DNA from: Photobacterium sanguinicancri
Lineage (GTDB): Bacteria; Pseudomonadota; Gammaproteobacteria; Enterobacterales; Vibrionaceae
NCBI RefSeq assembly: GCF_024346675.1
Contig: NZ_AP024851.1
Coordinates: 62,001-126,000 of the forward strand
Direction: 5' to 3'
Length of the DNA stretch: 64,000 nucleotides
Shown: piece by piece, positions 9,133 through 17,956 of the stretch
Layout of the letters: every line of letters begins with the position of its first letter
How positions within the stretch are numbered: position 1 is the stretch's first letter
The notes under the pieces: generated by a model
What the model was told of the DNA's origin: nothing
Seen by the model: only the letters and a program-made list of their open reading frames with translations
Databases searched by the model: none
Made by a program: the position numbers and the translations under genes

Positions 9133-9477
9133 TTAGCCTTTCCTGAATTTCTTGCTAACTTCTTTTTCTTATTCTTTAGACTCAAAATTTGGGTAGGGTA
9201 TCGACGCTCGTCTGTGTAAAAATTGTACAGTGATTGCTTTATCCTGCTGAAAATGATCAATTTTTTCAAAATAATTAAAATTATTTAAGTGCCTGTTTTA
9301 ATGATATTTGTGTCAATATTAAAGCAATATCTCCTTGATTCACTTTAAAATATTTAGATAGAAAAAGCTTGAATTCTGTTTATGTCAGTACTATGATGAC
9401 GGTAAGTGCTGATAATGCGCTTGAAATAAGTTAACTCTGCGCCTATCTTCTCTGTGTTAATACAGAGAGGACTTTTC
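9133..9477. other. AT-rich leader of the Tn7-like operon; possible transposon end not resolved
   Basis: In Tn7 relatives the right end with its TnsB sites lies just upstream of tnsA. The stretch is very AT-rich and contains a TAAAGCAAT-type motif in both orientations (near 9234 and 9321), but I could not find a matching inverted copy on the other side that would define the ends. GAGAGGA at 9466-9472 is the tnsA ribosome binding site. Confidence 0.35.
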
Positions 9478-10095
9478 ATGTTTGAAAAAAATTATCTATC
9501 ACGCCGACTTTTTCGTCATAGCCCCGTAAAAACGGTGATTTCCTACCCCAGCCTTAAGCACGCATTACCTCAGTTCTGCGAAAGCACACTTGAAAAAGAG
9601 TGGTGTCTTCAGCGCGATTTCAACTCAAAAATCGAAACGTATCAGACTCAGCCGTTTACCTTATTGATTAATGGTATTCGCTATACACCCGATGCGATAA
9701 CGCGTGAAGTCGATGGCACAGATTACATTGAAGAAGTTAAACCCGTCGATGAACTCAAAAAGCCGAAAGTGATTGAACGCTTAAGAAAGATTGAATGTGG
9801 GTTACGCGAAAAAGGCTTTCGATTTCGAATTCTAACTGACGAGTCAACGCGTAATCGCACTTATATCGCAAACTTATGGCTCTTGAAGCGTCATCAGAGC
9901 CACCCACATACGCTCGATTGGCTGTCTGATGCCAAAAAAGACTTAGGTGCAACGTCTTCGATTGGGGAGGTGGCTACCTGGCTGACAGGTCAAGGCATCA
10001 GAGTTGGGGGGCTTTATCATGCGATTGGTTGTGAGCACATGCTATGTAACCTACGAGGCGCGATTAAATCGCAATCAGAGGTGGTATTCGCATGA
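9478..10095 (+). CDS. tnsA: TnsA-like transposon endonuclease
   Basis: TnsA cuts the 5' strands at the ends of Tn7-type transposons, working with TnsB. The protein is 205 residues, shorter than Tn7 TnsA (273). It carries the restriction-endonuclease-like active site: Glu in STLEKEW (about residue 38), Asp in RYTPDAI (about 71) and the E-x-K of YIEEVKP (about 85). The start at 9478 is chosen because GAGAGGA precedes it; an upstream codon at 9454 lacks a binding site. The stop overlaps the tnsB start (ATGATG), so the operon is translationally coupled. Confidence 0.9.
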   Translation: MFEKNYLSRRLFRHSPVKTVISYPSLKHALPQFCESTLEKEWCLQRDFNSKIETYQTQPFTLLINGIRYTPDAITREVDGTDYIEEVKPVDELKKPKVIERLRKIECGLREKGFRFRILTDESTRNRTYIANLWLLKRHQSHPHTLDWLSDAKKDLGATSSIGEVATWLTGQGIRVGGLYHAIGCEHMLCNLRGAIKSQSEVVFA

Positions 10096-12026
10096 TGCAG
10101 GCATCTTATTCTCAGTTTTTTAGAAAAGGGATGGAGATTACGCTCGACGGTAAAGACGCGACGATTATTCACCCAACCCACGATGTTCTTTTCATTCAAT
10201 TCAGTGAAACCGGTGAGTATTATCATCTAGATAAACATCTTGCCTCATCTAAATTTTCGAAAAATGAGCTGGAAATAAAAGCGTTAGAAATGCTGGTGCC
10301 AGTCAAGCAGATATTGACCTATGACGAGCAAGAAGAAACCAACCGCAAAATCGAATATATTAAGCACTTACTTACCTTCGATGAGCCTTTATCAGCAAAG
10401 GCGTTAAAAACTCTGCCAGCAGTGGCTGCGCGATTAGGTGATAGAAAACCCCCATCTAAATCTACCTTATCTGTCTGGAAAGAGAAGTACACTCAAGGTG
10501 GACAGCACTTCATGTCGTTGGCGCCAACCCAAAAGGGCCCCAAAAAAATACTGACAGCTGCGCACTTTGTTGATGATATTCAGCAATCGTTAGATGATCG
10601 GTACTTAACCAAAAATCCAGCCTCGTTAGCCACCATTTATACTGCTCTCGTCGAGACATGGAAAGCGAAGGGGTTCAAAGCGAAAGGGAAAGGTTCATAC
10701 CCTGCTGAGTCAACGTTTTATGACTTGAAAGATAGAATACTCTTTGATGTCGATATTACTGATGGTCATTTTGGAAAGTCCGCATCGAATAAAGCGAAGC
10801 GAGCAGCATTACGCAAATATATAACGCATCATATTCTTGAGCGAGTTGAAATTGACTCTATGTATATTTCTGCGGGGTTATTGGATGAAGAGCTTCGTTA
10901 CTTAGGGCCTGTAATGTTGACGGCTGCCATTGATACGCACAGTCGAGTTATCTTAGGGGTATCAATTGAAGTGGGCCGCAAGGGGGAAAGTACTGAACAT
11001 GTTGTTGACTGTATTCGCAATGCTGTTTTGCCTAAGAAAGGGAATCTTGCCATCCCTGAGCAATACCAGGATGAATGGCCCATGTATGGTCAGCCATCAC
11101 AAATTATTGCGGATGCAGGGGCTGGCTATACATCAATAAGCTTTACGTTATTGCTTGCTCTGATGAGTATCTCTCGCGATACCACGAGAGTGCGTCATCC
11201 TTGGAAAAAGCCGTTTATTGAGCGTTTCTTTGGGACTTTGCGTAAAAGCTTTTTGGAGCAGATGGATGGGTATATCTCATCAAGTCGTTATGCGAATGAC
11301 TTGGAGCCAGATTCAACGCTTGAAAAGTGTGCTTCACTGACCGTCAGTCAATTTAAAGATGAGCTTTATCATTTTATTTTAAAAGACTATCACCATAAGC
11401 CACACCGTGGTTTAAACGGTGATACCCCGTTCAATGTATGGGAAAAGGGGGCATATTTCACGGATGTTTCACCTCCACTTGAAGCGTATAAAATCCGCAT
11501 GGCGTACCCGCGTGTTAAAGTTGCCACACTCGACCCGACGAAAGGGGTTAGAAACATGCACTTTTTCTATCACAGTAAGGAGTTGCAACAACTACACCGT
11601 GAACTCAAAAAGCCAAGTCAGAAGAAAAATCCCCAAATCAATATTTATGTTTCCCATAGCGACATGTCGCATGTTGTGGTGCATGACACGATTAACGATG
11701 AGTACTTGCGTGTTCCCTGTACCAACCCACTTGTTACAGAGGGGATGTCGCTGGGTGAAACGAAGTACATCAATGGCACGCTTTCGATTGAATCAGACTA
11801 TCAATCAACGAATTATCAACAGCGGAGTAAGCAGCATATTGCTGAAAACCAATCACGTGTAAAAAATACAGGAAAGGGCCGCAAGAAACGTCCAGTGAAC
11901 CCGCCATTAGACGTGGATAACGCACAAGCTGAAATCGATAAATTGCTCATGATGAAGAAGGACAGTGTGAGTATCGATGCATTTGATGATGTGAATGAAA
12001 ACGATTGGGATGAGGGTGAAGGTTAA
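10092..12026 (+). CDS. tnsB: TnsB-like DDE transposase
   Basis: TnsB binds the transposon ends and performs 3' cleavage and strand transfer. At 644 residues it has N-terminal winged-helix-type DNA-binding segments, then an RNase H-fold core with the DDE residues visible in VEIDSMY (about 256), IIADAGAGY (about 341) and KPFIERFFGTLR (about 379, Glu). A basic C-terminal tail (GKGRKKRPVNPP) resembles the TnsC-contacting end of the family. It overlaps tnsA by 4 bp and its TAA shares one base with the tnsC start. No frameshift is visible, so the gene looks intact. Confidence 0.93.
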   Translation: MMQASYSQFFRKGMEITLDGKDATIIHPTHDVLFIQFSETGEYYHLDKHLASSKFSKNELEIKALEMLVPVKQILTYDEQEETNRKIEYIKHLLTFDEPLSAKALKTLPAVAARLGDRKPPSKSTLSVWKEKYTQGGQHFMSLAPTQKGPKKILTAAHFVDDIQQSLDDRYLTKNPASLATIYTALVETWKAKGFKAKGKGSYPAESTFYDLKDRILFDVDITDGHFGKSASNKAKRAALRKYITHHILERVEIDSMYISAGLLDEELRYLGPVMLTAAIDTHSRVILGVSIEVGRKGESTEHVVDCIRNAVLPKKGNLAIPEQYQDEWPMYGQPSQIIADAGAGYTSISFTLLLALMSISRDTTRVRHPWKKPFIERFFGTLRKSFLEQMDGYISSSRYANDLEPDSTLEKCASLTVSQFKDELYHFILKDYHHKPHRGLNGDTPFNVWEKGAYFTDVSPPLEAYKIRMAYPRVKVATLDPTKGVRNMHFFYHSKELQQLHRELKKPSQKKNPQINIYVSHSDMSHVVVHDTINDEYLRVPCTNPLVTEGMSLGETKYINGTLSIESDYQSTNYQQRSKQHIAENQSRVKNTGKGRKKRPVNPPLDVDNAQAEIDKLLMMKKDSVSIDAFDDVNENDWDEGEG

Positions 12027-12952
12027 TGAAAAGCAGTATTTTAGGTCAGTTTCAGAACCCGACGTTGATTGATTTTAAGTCATCCTATGTTTATCACCCG
12101 CATTTCAAAAGGGTACTCAAGGCCTTCGAGAAGGCCCTTTGCTTCTCGTGCAGCGATGAGTTTGAATCTGTTGCGGTTTCAGGGGCGACAGGTGTCGGTA
12201 AAAGTACGGTATGCCGAGCATTTGAGGAAAAACTGCAAGCCATGCTACCCGCTAACTCGGATGAAAAACCCGTCATTAACATCACAGCGAAGACGTTCAC
12301 AACGGCGAAAGGTTTCTACAGTTCGCTGTTGTTTGAGCTTGGGGCTGTTAACTCGACCTCCGGGACGACTGAGGACATGCGAAAAAGGTTGGTCAAGCTC
12401 TTTCACGAAAAAGGGGTGATTATGATTATTTTGGATGAATTTCAAGATCTCTTCGAGTGTAAGTCAACACAGAGCGCGCTCTTAACTGCCAACTTCTACA
12501 AGGGGTTTATGAAGGAGATGAAGATCCCCGTTGTCATTTCGGGGACAGAGGTTGTGGCTGAGTTGCTGAAAATTAATCGGCAGTTTCAACGTTTGTATAA
12601 TTTGTATGAACTACCTGGGTTTAATATGCGCAGTCACCAGGCTATCGAGTACTTCAGTAAGTTTGTGGCAGAGTTGATGAAAAACGCCCCTTTACCCTTG
12701 GCGTTTGAGTTTAAAGGGGTCGCTCTGAAACGGTTGTATTTAGCCACTGAGGGGAGCCTTGCATTAATCAAAAAGTTAGCAACGGAAGCGATTTATGTCG
12801 CACTAGAGAATGGCCAAGAAGAGTTAGATTTATACGCTTTTGCTCAGGCGTTTAAGCGGTACTTTATCCAGCGTCAGGAAGAGATCGGTTTAAACCCATT
12901 TGAAGAAGATCGGGTTAAGGTTAACCGCGTATTTCAAAAGGTGGCGGTATGA
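12026..12952 (+). CDS. tnsC: TnsC-like AAA+ transposition regulator
   Basis: TnsC is the ATPase that links the target selector (TniQ/TnsD) to the TnsA-TnsB transposase. The 308-residue protein has Walker A GATGVGKST (about residues 54-62), Walker B MIILDEFQDL (about 132-141) and a following sensor region (PVVISGTEVV). The length fits the short TnsC/TniB-type ATPases. It starts inside the tnsB stop codon and its own stop overlaps the next start (ATGA). Confidence 0.92.
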   Translation: MKSSILGQFQNPTLIDFKSSYVYHPHFKRVLKAFEKALCFSCSDEFESVAVSGATGVGKSTVCRAFEEKLQAMLPANSDEKPVINITAKTFTTAKGFYSSLLFELGAVNSTSGTTEDMRKRLVKLFHEKGVIMIILDEFQDLFECKSTQSALLTANFYKGFMKEMKIPVVISGTEVVAELLKINRQFQRLYNLYELPGFNMRSHQAIEYFSKFVAELMKNAPLPLAFEFKGVALKRLYLATEGSLALIKKLATEAIYVALENGQEELDLYAFAQAFKRYFIQRQEEIGLNPFEEDRVKVNRVFQKVAV

Positions 12953-14682
12953 TTTTTGGGCCTCGAAATGATCAATCGCTGTCTGTCCGTCGCAGCCCTA
13001 TGGTTGGTGAAAGTATTAAAAGTTTTGTCTGGCGATTAGCCGACGTTAATGCCTGCAGTTATGGTGATATTCTGGCTTTGCTTGGTTTTAATCGTCAGAG
13101 TAAGCCTTGGTTTCTACCGGGCTCTCGTTCTGAGCAAGACATGTATTCATCATTAGGCAAGGCTTTAAACGTTTCAGAGAGTGCGTTGCTTGATGTATTG
13201 CGTCCCCCTGAACTGAAGGCGCTTTGGGCACCCAGTGTCAAAGGGACGAGTGATATGAAAGTTCGAGCCATACGTATGTGCTCGAGCTGTGTAGAGGAGA
13301 CGCGATACCACCGGCAAGCATGGCAACATGCCTTGTACTGCGTCTGTCCTTTGCATCAAGAGAAGCTCATAGAAACTTGCCCTCATTGTGGTGAAGCGAT
13401 AGTGATTGAGACATGTGTCGGTGGACGTTGTTTTCATTGTGCATCCGCTGTGGAGGGGTGGTCACGCCATCAAATGGCAATGCCCGATTGGCAATCTCAA
13501 GTGAATCAAGGTGCCGCCTCTTTAACTACGCTCAAGCGCTTGTTAAACATGGCAATGATAGTGATCCGCTCTGACGATCTCTTTACAACGGATATGCGCA
13601 TTCGTGAAATGCGCATAACAGAAACCATGGCATTGATGGATAAAGCGTGGGGGTTACTTCACAGTGATACAGCAAGGCAACAATTGAGGGATAAGCTCTC
13701 TTGTCGGTGGCGCCAAGAAATCGCGATTATTGGGGAGGCGTTACCACTGACTCTTTACGACCAAGCCGATGCTCTCGCTTTATCGGCAAATCAAGTAACG
13801 CCCCCATTTGATATGGACAAAAAGGTCTTTTCTGATCGAGCCAGAGCGCTTGAGATCATTAAAAGCAGTAAACATGCAGCAATGCAGTGTGAGAACGTAG
13901 AGACGCACGAGCTCATCAAGGCTTCACCGCTAAGCAAAGGTTTAGGTATCAAGCCTGGCGATTTAGAACGATTAAAACTCTCGGGTTTCTTTACCCAAGT
14001 GAACCCCACAGCGGCCAAAAGAGATGCACTCTTCAATTTGAAAGATGTTGTCGCAAAATTCATGAACGTACCGGTCGTTAATCGCATTACTGATGGCTAT
14101 GAACGTTATGATGGCCTGGTTCCTAAAGCCTGCCTGTTTACTGCGGGCCTCTATGAAAGTGATGTTCTCTTGGCAATGAGTGAGGGTGTTTTGCCTGTGC
14201 AAATCGCGAGTGAGGTGAAGGGGACATTTATTGACAGACTTTTTGTGCATAAAGCGACATTTCAAACGCTATATACACAAGCGTATAAACAGCACAACAT
14301 TGGCCTAATGCCGATTGGATTACTGCCAACCTATTTAGGCACGAAGAGGCTGAATGTTACTGCTTTTTTAGCGAGTGATTTTTTTAAAGGCATTGCTGGC
14401 CATGATGCTCCAAAAATCAATGAACAGATACCGACTTGTGTTTTGAAGCGAGTGGAAGATCGTTATTTTATCCTGAATAAGTGGGCTTTTTTCAACGGCA
14501 GAAGTAAAACCAAATGTTTATGTGCGCTGAAGTTGGCGAAAATTGACCCTATTTTGAGGTTGAATGAAGAAGGGTGTGGGTTATTCGAGATTTACCCCAA
14601 GCACGCTGAAACCATTTTGTTAGAAAGGTTTGATGAGTTATCACCTAACTACAAGGGTAAAAAACGGCGGCGAACAAAATGA
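12949..14682 (+). CDS. tniQ: TniQ/TnsD-like target-site selector
   Basis: TniQ-family proteins choose the insertion site; the long TnsD form binds a specific chromosomal sequence. This one has 577 residues: an N-terminal TniQ domain (SFVWRLADVN...), a zinc-binding region (CSSC ... CPLH ... CPHC ... CFHC, about residues 105-165), then about 400 residues of helical DNA-binding domains. The length matches TnsD rather than the short TniQ of CRISPR-associated transposons, and no cas gene is present. It therefore probably targets a fixed attachment site by direct DNA binding. It ends before a terminator. No tnsE follows. Confidence 0.85.
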   Translation: MIFGPRNDQSLSVRRSPMVGESIKSFVWRLADVNACSYGDILALLGFNRQSKPWFLPGSRSEQDMYSSLGKALNVSESALLDVLRPPELKALWAPSVKGTSDMKVRAIRMCSSCVEETRYHRQAWQHALYCVCPLHQEKLIETCPHCGEAIVIETCVGGRCFHCASAVEGWSRHQMAMPDWQSQVNQGAASLTTLKRLLNMAMIVIRSDDLFTTDMRIREMRITETMALMDKAWGLLHSDTARQQLRDKLSCRWRQEIAIIGEALPLTLYDQADALALSANQVTPPFDMDKKVFSDRARALEIIKSSKHAAMQCENVETHELIKASPLSKGLGIKPGDLERLKLSGFFTQVNPTAAKRDALFNLKDVVAKFMNVPVVNRITDGYERYDGLVPKACLFTAGLYESDVLLAMSEGVLPVQIASEVKGTFIDRLFVHKATFQTLYTQAYKQHNIGLMPIGLLPTYLGTKRLNVTAFLASDFFKGIAGHDAPKINEQIPTCVLKRVEDRYFILNKWAFFNGRSKTKCLCALKLAKIDPILRLNEEGCGLFEIYPKHAETILLERFDELSPNYKGKKRRRTK

Positions 14683-14697
14683 CAATAAACCATCAAC

Positions 14698-14726
14698 AGC
14701 ACCTGGTCACTCAGGTGCTTTTTTTT
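14698..14726 (+). terminator. Rho-independent terminator of the tns operon
   Basis: A perfect 8-bp stem AGCACCTG/CAGGTGCT with loop GTCACT is followed by eight T residues, 15 bp after the tniQ stop. Confidence 0.9.
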
Positions 14727-14825
14727 GTCTGAAATTTGCGTCACAGGAAGACGCAATTAATAGTAATGTTGATATTAATATTACCAGGTTTTCAACTACA
14801 CTTATGACACCTCTACGGCAGTACC

Positions 14826-14850
14826 AAGAGAGCCCCCCTAGCTCTCTTTT
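14826..14850 (+). terminator. Second hairpin with T-run
   Basis: An 8-bp stem AAGAGAGC/GCTCTCTT followed by a short T-run lies about 145 bp after tniQ. No gene ends directly before it, so it may belong to lost DNA or act as a boundary element. Confidence 0.5.
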
Positions 14851-14863
14851 CGTCTGCTCTGCC

Positions 14864-14931
14864 CATAATTCGGCTTATTATCGGAATTTCGCTCGAAATC
14901 CAGCTTATTACCGGAAAAATTGGCTTTTTAA
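14864..14931 (+). repeat. 68-bp degenerate repeat, copy A
   Basis: This segment matches 59067-59135 at about 70% with conserved blocks ATAATTCGG, ATTATCGGAATT, ATCCAGCT and TTTTTAAA in the same order and spacing. It opens the inverted-repeat cluster that follows. Both copies lie in non-coding DNA beside accessory genes. The pattern suggests a recombination or transposon-end sequence. Confidence 0.55.
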
Positions 14932-15126
14932 ACTGGAAACCGTCTTGTAAGTTATTGATTTTTCGTTGGGCTAGTCCAGCCCAAGACTGGAAATGACATT
15001 TTGTGGTTTCCAGTCCTGTTCTGGATTCTTTCCGGCCAAACTGGACTGGCTTTTTCATCTTATCTATTTGTTTCTAAATGACTTATAAAAAAGCGATGAA
15101 TTTTCTGAAATTCCGGTTTCCAGTTT
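14930..15126. repeat. Nested inverted repeats sharing the core ACTGGAAA
   Basis: A perfect 13-bp inverted repeat (AAACTGGAAACCG at 14930-14942, its complement at 15114-15126) encloses a 9-bp pair (GACTGGAAA at 14985-14993, TTTCCAGTC at 15007-15015), a 7-bp hairpin (14966-14972/14978-14984) and two more CTGG-containing half sites. No protein is encoded. Repeated cores in both orientations are typical of sites bound by a recombinase or transposase; this may be part of a transposon end but I cannot prove which. Confidence 0.6.
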
Positions 15127-15495
15127 GAGTGGTTTTTAGGTGGTTTTCGTGAGGAAAGTGCAGTTAGCGCGGTTCAGCTCTAATGGCTAATTTGGAAATG
15201 CCCCATTATCATTTAGAGTTGAAACTCATTAGCAGACTGTTAATGCGAGCTTGTGATACATTTTCTAATCGCTTTACGAAGTATCAGACATCAAAAAAAA
15301 CTGCCAGTGAAAGACCTTCAGTTATGGGGCATCGAGCGAATACTATGCTCAATTTTATGGACGCTTTTGAAGCACTAAACGTAAGCTTTTGTCCCATTAG
15401 ACTTCATGCCCCATGACTTACCGCTATACTCAAAAATAAAGTACATTTTTTGAAGAAAGCTTGCTGTGTTATAAAAGATTTGTTACTTATAAAAT

Positions 15496-15561
15496 ATGAA
15501 ACGAATTTATGTAAACGCAATTAACACGACCACTACCACCACGATAAATTTCGGGGGGTAG
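15496..15561 (+). CDS. thrL: Threonine-operon leader peptide (21 aa)
   Basis: A 21-codon frame reads MKRIYVNAI-N then six consecutive Thr codons (ACG ACC ACT ACC ACC ACG), then INFGG and stop. Three Ile codons accompany the Thr run. This matches the design of thrL, where starvation for charged Thr or Ile tRNA stalls the ribosome and prevents attenuation. It is followed at the right distance by a strong intrinsic terminator. What is missing is thrA: the next gene encodes an unrelated ABM-like protein. A good ribosome binding site is not evident. It is either a displaced or duplicated thr leader or the edge of an insertion into the thr operon. Confidence 0.8.
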   Translation: MKRIYVNAINTTTTTTINFGG

Positions 15562-15575
15562 CTTTTTGCGTCTTT

Positions 15576-15614
15576 AAAAAAACCCTCTGAGCGAAATCGC
15601 CAGAGGGTTTTTTT
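15576..15614 (+). terminator. Thr attenuator terminator
   Basis: The stem AACCCTCTG/CAGAGGGTT with inner GCG/CGC pairing and a seven-base T-run lies 15 bp after the leader peptide stop. Upstream, CTACC near the Thr codons can pair with GGTAG at the leader stop, giving the alternative structure expected for attenuation. Confidence 0.85.
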
Positions 15615-15695
15615 ATACCTGAAATTTTAATTTAATTAGTGAAAATTTAAATTTTCTGAGTTGATTAAAATAGGCAAGCTTTACTTGGAGCAGAT

Positions 15696-16610
15696 ATGAA
15701 ATTAGCAAAAAATGAAAAGATAGATAACTCGGCTCCGCAGGTGCTTGGTGAAGCAAAGGCTCCTACTGGGGCGGCTGAAACAACGCCAGTCATCATTTAC
15801 GGCAAGCGTCGTATCAAGGATGACATGTTAGAAGAGTTTAAGATCCAGTATCAAGCGTTTTCCAAGTCTGTCTACGAGAGCAATCCAGACGTTAAGGCTA
15901 TCTTTGCATTTCCTGATAAAGAAGAACCATTGGTTTACTGGCATGTTATCTGGGTTAAGAGTGCAAATGCTTTCGCTAACGATTGGGGCCGACCAACTGA
16001 GAGTGAACCGTTATGGGCTACTTATAAAAGTACAGCAGAAGATCCTGATACACTGATTGTGTATGGTGGTTGGGACAAGGATACACTTGCTGAGACTCAG
16101 AATATTCCATGTGTGCGTTACGATTTTAAGAAAAGTATGGCTGGTTTTATTAAAGCAGATGGCGGAGGAGAAGAGGGCCCTGCATTATTTGGATTTACAA
16201 TGCGCTATGTTAAACCGGGCCAGATGAAAGAGTTGGGGACTTCTTTTCAGAGCGTATGTAATTTATGGTATGAAAAAATCCCAGGGATCTTGATGGCCGC
16301 TGCATTTCCTGATGAAAAGAACCCGAATTTAGTCCATGACTTAAGACTCTTTGCAAACCATAGCGCATTTTTGGCGCATGTAGATAAATCAGATAAAGAG
16401 TTAACGGAAGCGATGGGGAGGTGGTTTGAAAACTACGACACAAGCATCCCATTCTCAGGTCAGCTTTACGCTGCCAGCACGAAAGATGATGCTTTGCATA
16501 CAAGCTCGATCAAGTCTAGCTCAACGCCGCGAGCCCAGCTTGAGACGTTCCATTTTGGGAAGTCTGGCATGTTAGGCCAGATGCCAAATATGACGAGAAA
16601 CGACTCGTGA
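15696..16610 (+). CDS. Tandem dimeric alpha/beta-barrel (ABM-like) protein, 304 aa
   Basis: GGAG precedes the ATG. After a short flexible N-terminus the protein has two similar halves: residues about 30-125 ([24 protein letters not shown]... [10 protein letters not shown]) and about 160-265 ([23 protein letters not shown]... [10 protein letters not shown]). Each resembles the ferredoxin-like fold of antibiotic-biosynthesis-monooxygenase-type domains, as in a duplicated stress or monooxygenase-related protein. No catalytic residues can be assigned. It sits behind the thr attenuator, so its expression may respond to threonine or isoleucine limitation if no other promoter intervenes; that is inference. 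Confidence 0.65.
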   Translation: MKLAKNEKIDNSAPQVLGEAKAPTGAAETTPVIIYGKRRIKDDMLEEFKIQYQAFSKSVYESNPDVKAIFAFPDKEEPLVYWHVIWVKSANAFANDWGRPTESEPLWATYKSTAEDPDTLIVYGGWDKDTLAETQNIPCVRYDFKKSMAGFIKADGGGEEGPALFGFTMRYVKPGQMKELGTSFQSVCNLWYEKIPGILMAAAFPDEKNPNLVHDLRLFANHSAFLAHVDKSDKELTEAMGRWFENYDTSIPFSGQLYAASTKDDALHTSSIKSSSTPRAQLETFHFGKSGMLGQMPNMTRNDS

Positions 16611-17034
16611 ACAATCGACTCTAATAATTAGCAACATCAGGCCAATGTTACGGCGCTTCATGCCTCTGCATTGGCAGGTGCGCAATGCATTAACCATAGT
16701 ATTTCCTAATCTAAACTTGTCGCTCTAGAGTGATTAGTCTAAATTTTTTTTGTCCAGAACCTTCACAGTTGGCACTTCGTAACACAGAAGTGCCCCAAAG
16801 TGAGTTTAAATATCTAATGGAGCGCGTAACGGATCCTTCCTTTGATCTATATTTCCTAATGCAAGTAGATACCACACATATGTCCATCAAGTCGGTGGAT
16901 ATTCAATATGCAGTGACTATAGAGGTGTGTTGTGAAAAATGTAAGCGGACAAATAAAGAGTGATCATGTCCTTCATTAACTCATATCCAGCAGAGATAAT
17001 GATGACATCCTAACGGTTTAAGAGAGGCCAACAA
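16611..17034. other. 424-bp stretch with repeat copy B; weak open frame only
   Basis: An open frame at 16730-16963 (77 codons) exists but its N-terminal third is made by the dispersed repeat and it lacks a ribosome binding site. Its last part ends in a CCEKC motif, so a gene remnant cannot be excluded. Confidence 0.4.
16750..16801 (+). repeat. 52-bp dispersed repeat, copy B
   Basis: It matches the reverse complement of 3602-3653 with about four mismatches. The core is a perfect 8-bp hairpin GGCACTTC/GAAGTGCC (16771-16794). Confidence 0.7.
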
Positions 17035-17133
17035 ATGTCTGAATTAATATCCAGCCTGCTAACAGCATCTCCGCTCAATCTAGCATTGATTTGCCTACTA
17101 ATTTTGATAGTTCGTGACTTTAAAAAGGATTAA
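17035..17133 (+). CDS. Small membrane peptide (32 aa)
   Basis: GAGAGG precedes an ATG at 17035. The peptide is MSELISSLLTASP followed by a hydrophobic segment (LALICLLILIV) and the charged end RDFKKD, a classic single-span small membrane protein or toxin-like peptide. No antisense regulator could be identified. It is too short for routine gene finding, so confidence rests on the binding site and hydrophobic profile. Confidence 0.45.
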   Translation: MSELISSLLTASPLNLALICLLILIVRDFKKD

Positions 17134-17290
17134 TTGAGTAGAAATATTGGTTTCATAAGAATAAGCTAGCTGAAAGAGCATCTGGCTAATCGCAATACTT
17201 GCCCTGATTATAGTAAGTATTTGATTTAAAGCAGTAATAAAGTCGAAACTTCGAGACGTGTAAGATATTATCACCTGAGTAGAAGGTTCT

Positions 17291-17956
17291 ATGGATAAGA
17301 AAGAAAAGGAAGAGTTAATATCAATGCTCAAACAGTTAGTTAGCCCGACAAGTAATGATACTCAACCTAATTCTTGGAACCGAGTAGAAGAACTAAGAGA
17401 TGAGCTATCAACTGATACTGACAAATACCCATGGAGAGAATCTGTCGAAGACTTGTGGCAAGCCGTCTCTTATGCTCAATATGATGATGAATGTGGGGTA
17501 AGTCGTAGTGACAAGATTGATGGGACTCCGTTAGATTACCTTGGTTATTGTTTAGAGCGGCCAAGATTTCCTCCAATTGAAGTACTTTCTGCTATAAATG
17601 AGGCTTTTCATATTTACATGGCGGCAGGTGGTAAATTAGAACTTGAAGATGTTTTCTTTGGGCCACGAATAAGAGGTGTAGGTAACTATTCAGCAAGGTG
17701 TCATAAGAAGAATAATTATAAACATTTTGATTTTTATGTTCGTGTTGGCGGTGATCTGAGGTTGATGGAAGACGAAGAATCTTTTAGATCACACCAAAAG
17801 AAGAGTCTAGAAGATAAAGCTGAAGAGTACCTTGCGTATGGGATGAACCCTTACGTAGCTAAACGTATAGGCGTTCAAGCTAACAATGAAAGTGGTATCG
17901 ATCCAGAAAGCTACCTTCGAGGTTACAGAAGGTGGAAACGGGCAACTAAAGAGTAA
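17291..17956 (+). CDS. Hypothetical soluble protein (221 aa)
   Basis: The ATG at 17291 follows an AGAAGG-type site. The protein is acidic at the N-terminus, has a central region rich in aromatic residues and glycine (LEDVFFGPRIRGVGNYSARCHKK) and a Lys/Arg-rich C-terminal helix. No membrane span or signal peptide is seen. Its isolated position and local AT content fit an accessory gene. Family unknown. Confidence 0.65.
   Translation: MDKKEKEELISMLKQLVSPTSNDTQPNSWNRVEELRDELSTDTDKYPWRESVEDLWQAVSYAQYDDECGVSRSDKIDGTPLDYLGYCLERPRFPPIEVLSAINEAFHIYMAAGGKLELEDVFFGPRIRGVGNYSARCHKKNNYKHFDFYVRVGGDLRLMEDEESFRSHQKKSLEDKAEEYLAYGMNPYVAKRIGVQANNESGIDPESYLRGYRRWKRATKE

Noticed and set aside
9454..9477. Longer tnsA start at 9454
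   Set aside because: The ATG at 9478 has GAGAGGA at proper distance; the longer start has none.
12949..14682. CRISPR-associated transposon (CAST)
   Set aside because: No cas genes or repeat-spacer array are visible, and TniQ is of TnsD length.
15183..15416. 77-codon open frame behind the inverted repeats
   Set aside because: No ribosome binding site and no recognisable family; left out although a cargo remnant cannot be excluded.
16730..16963. 77-codon open frame starting in repeat copy B
   Set aside because: Start lies in the dispersed repeat and lacks a binding site.
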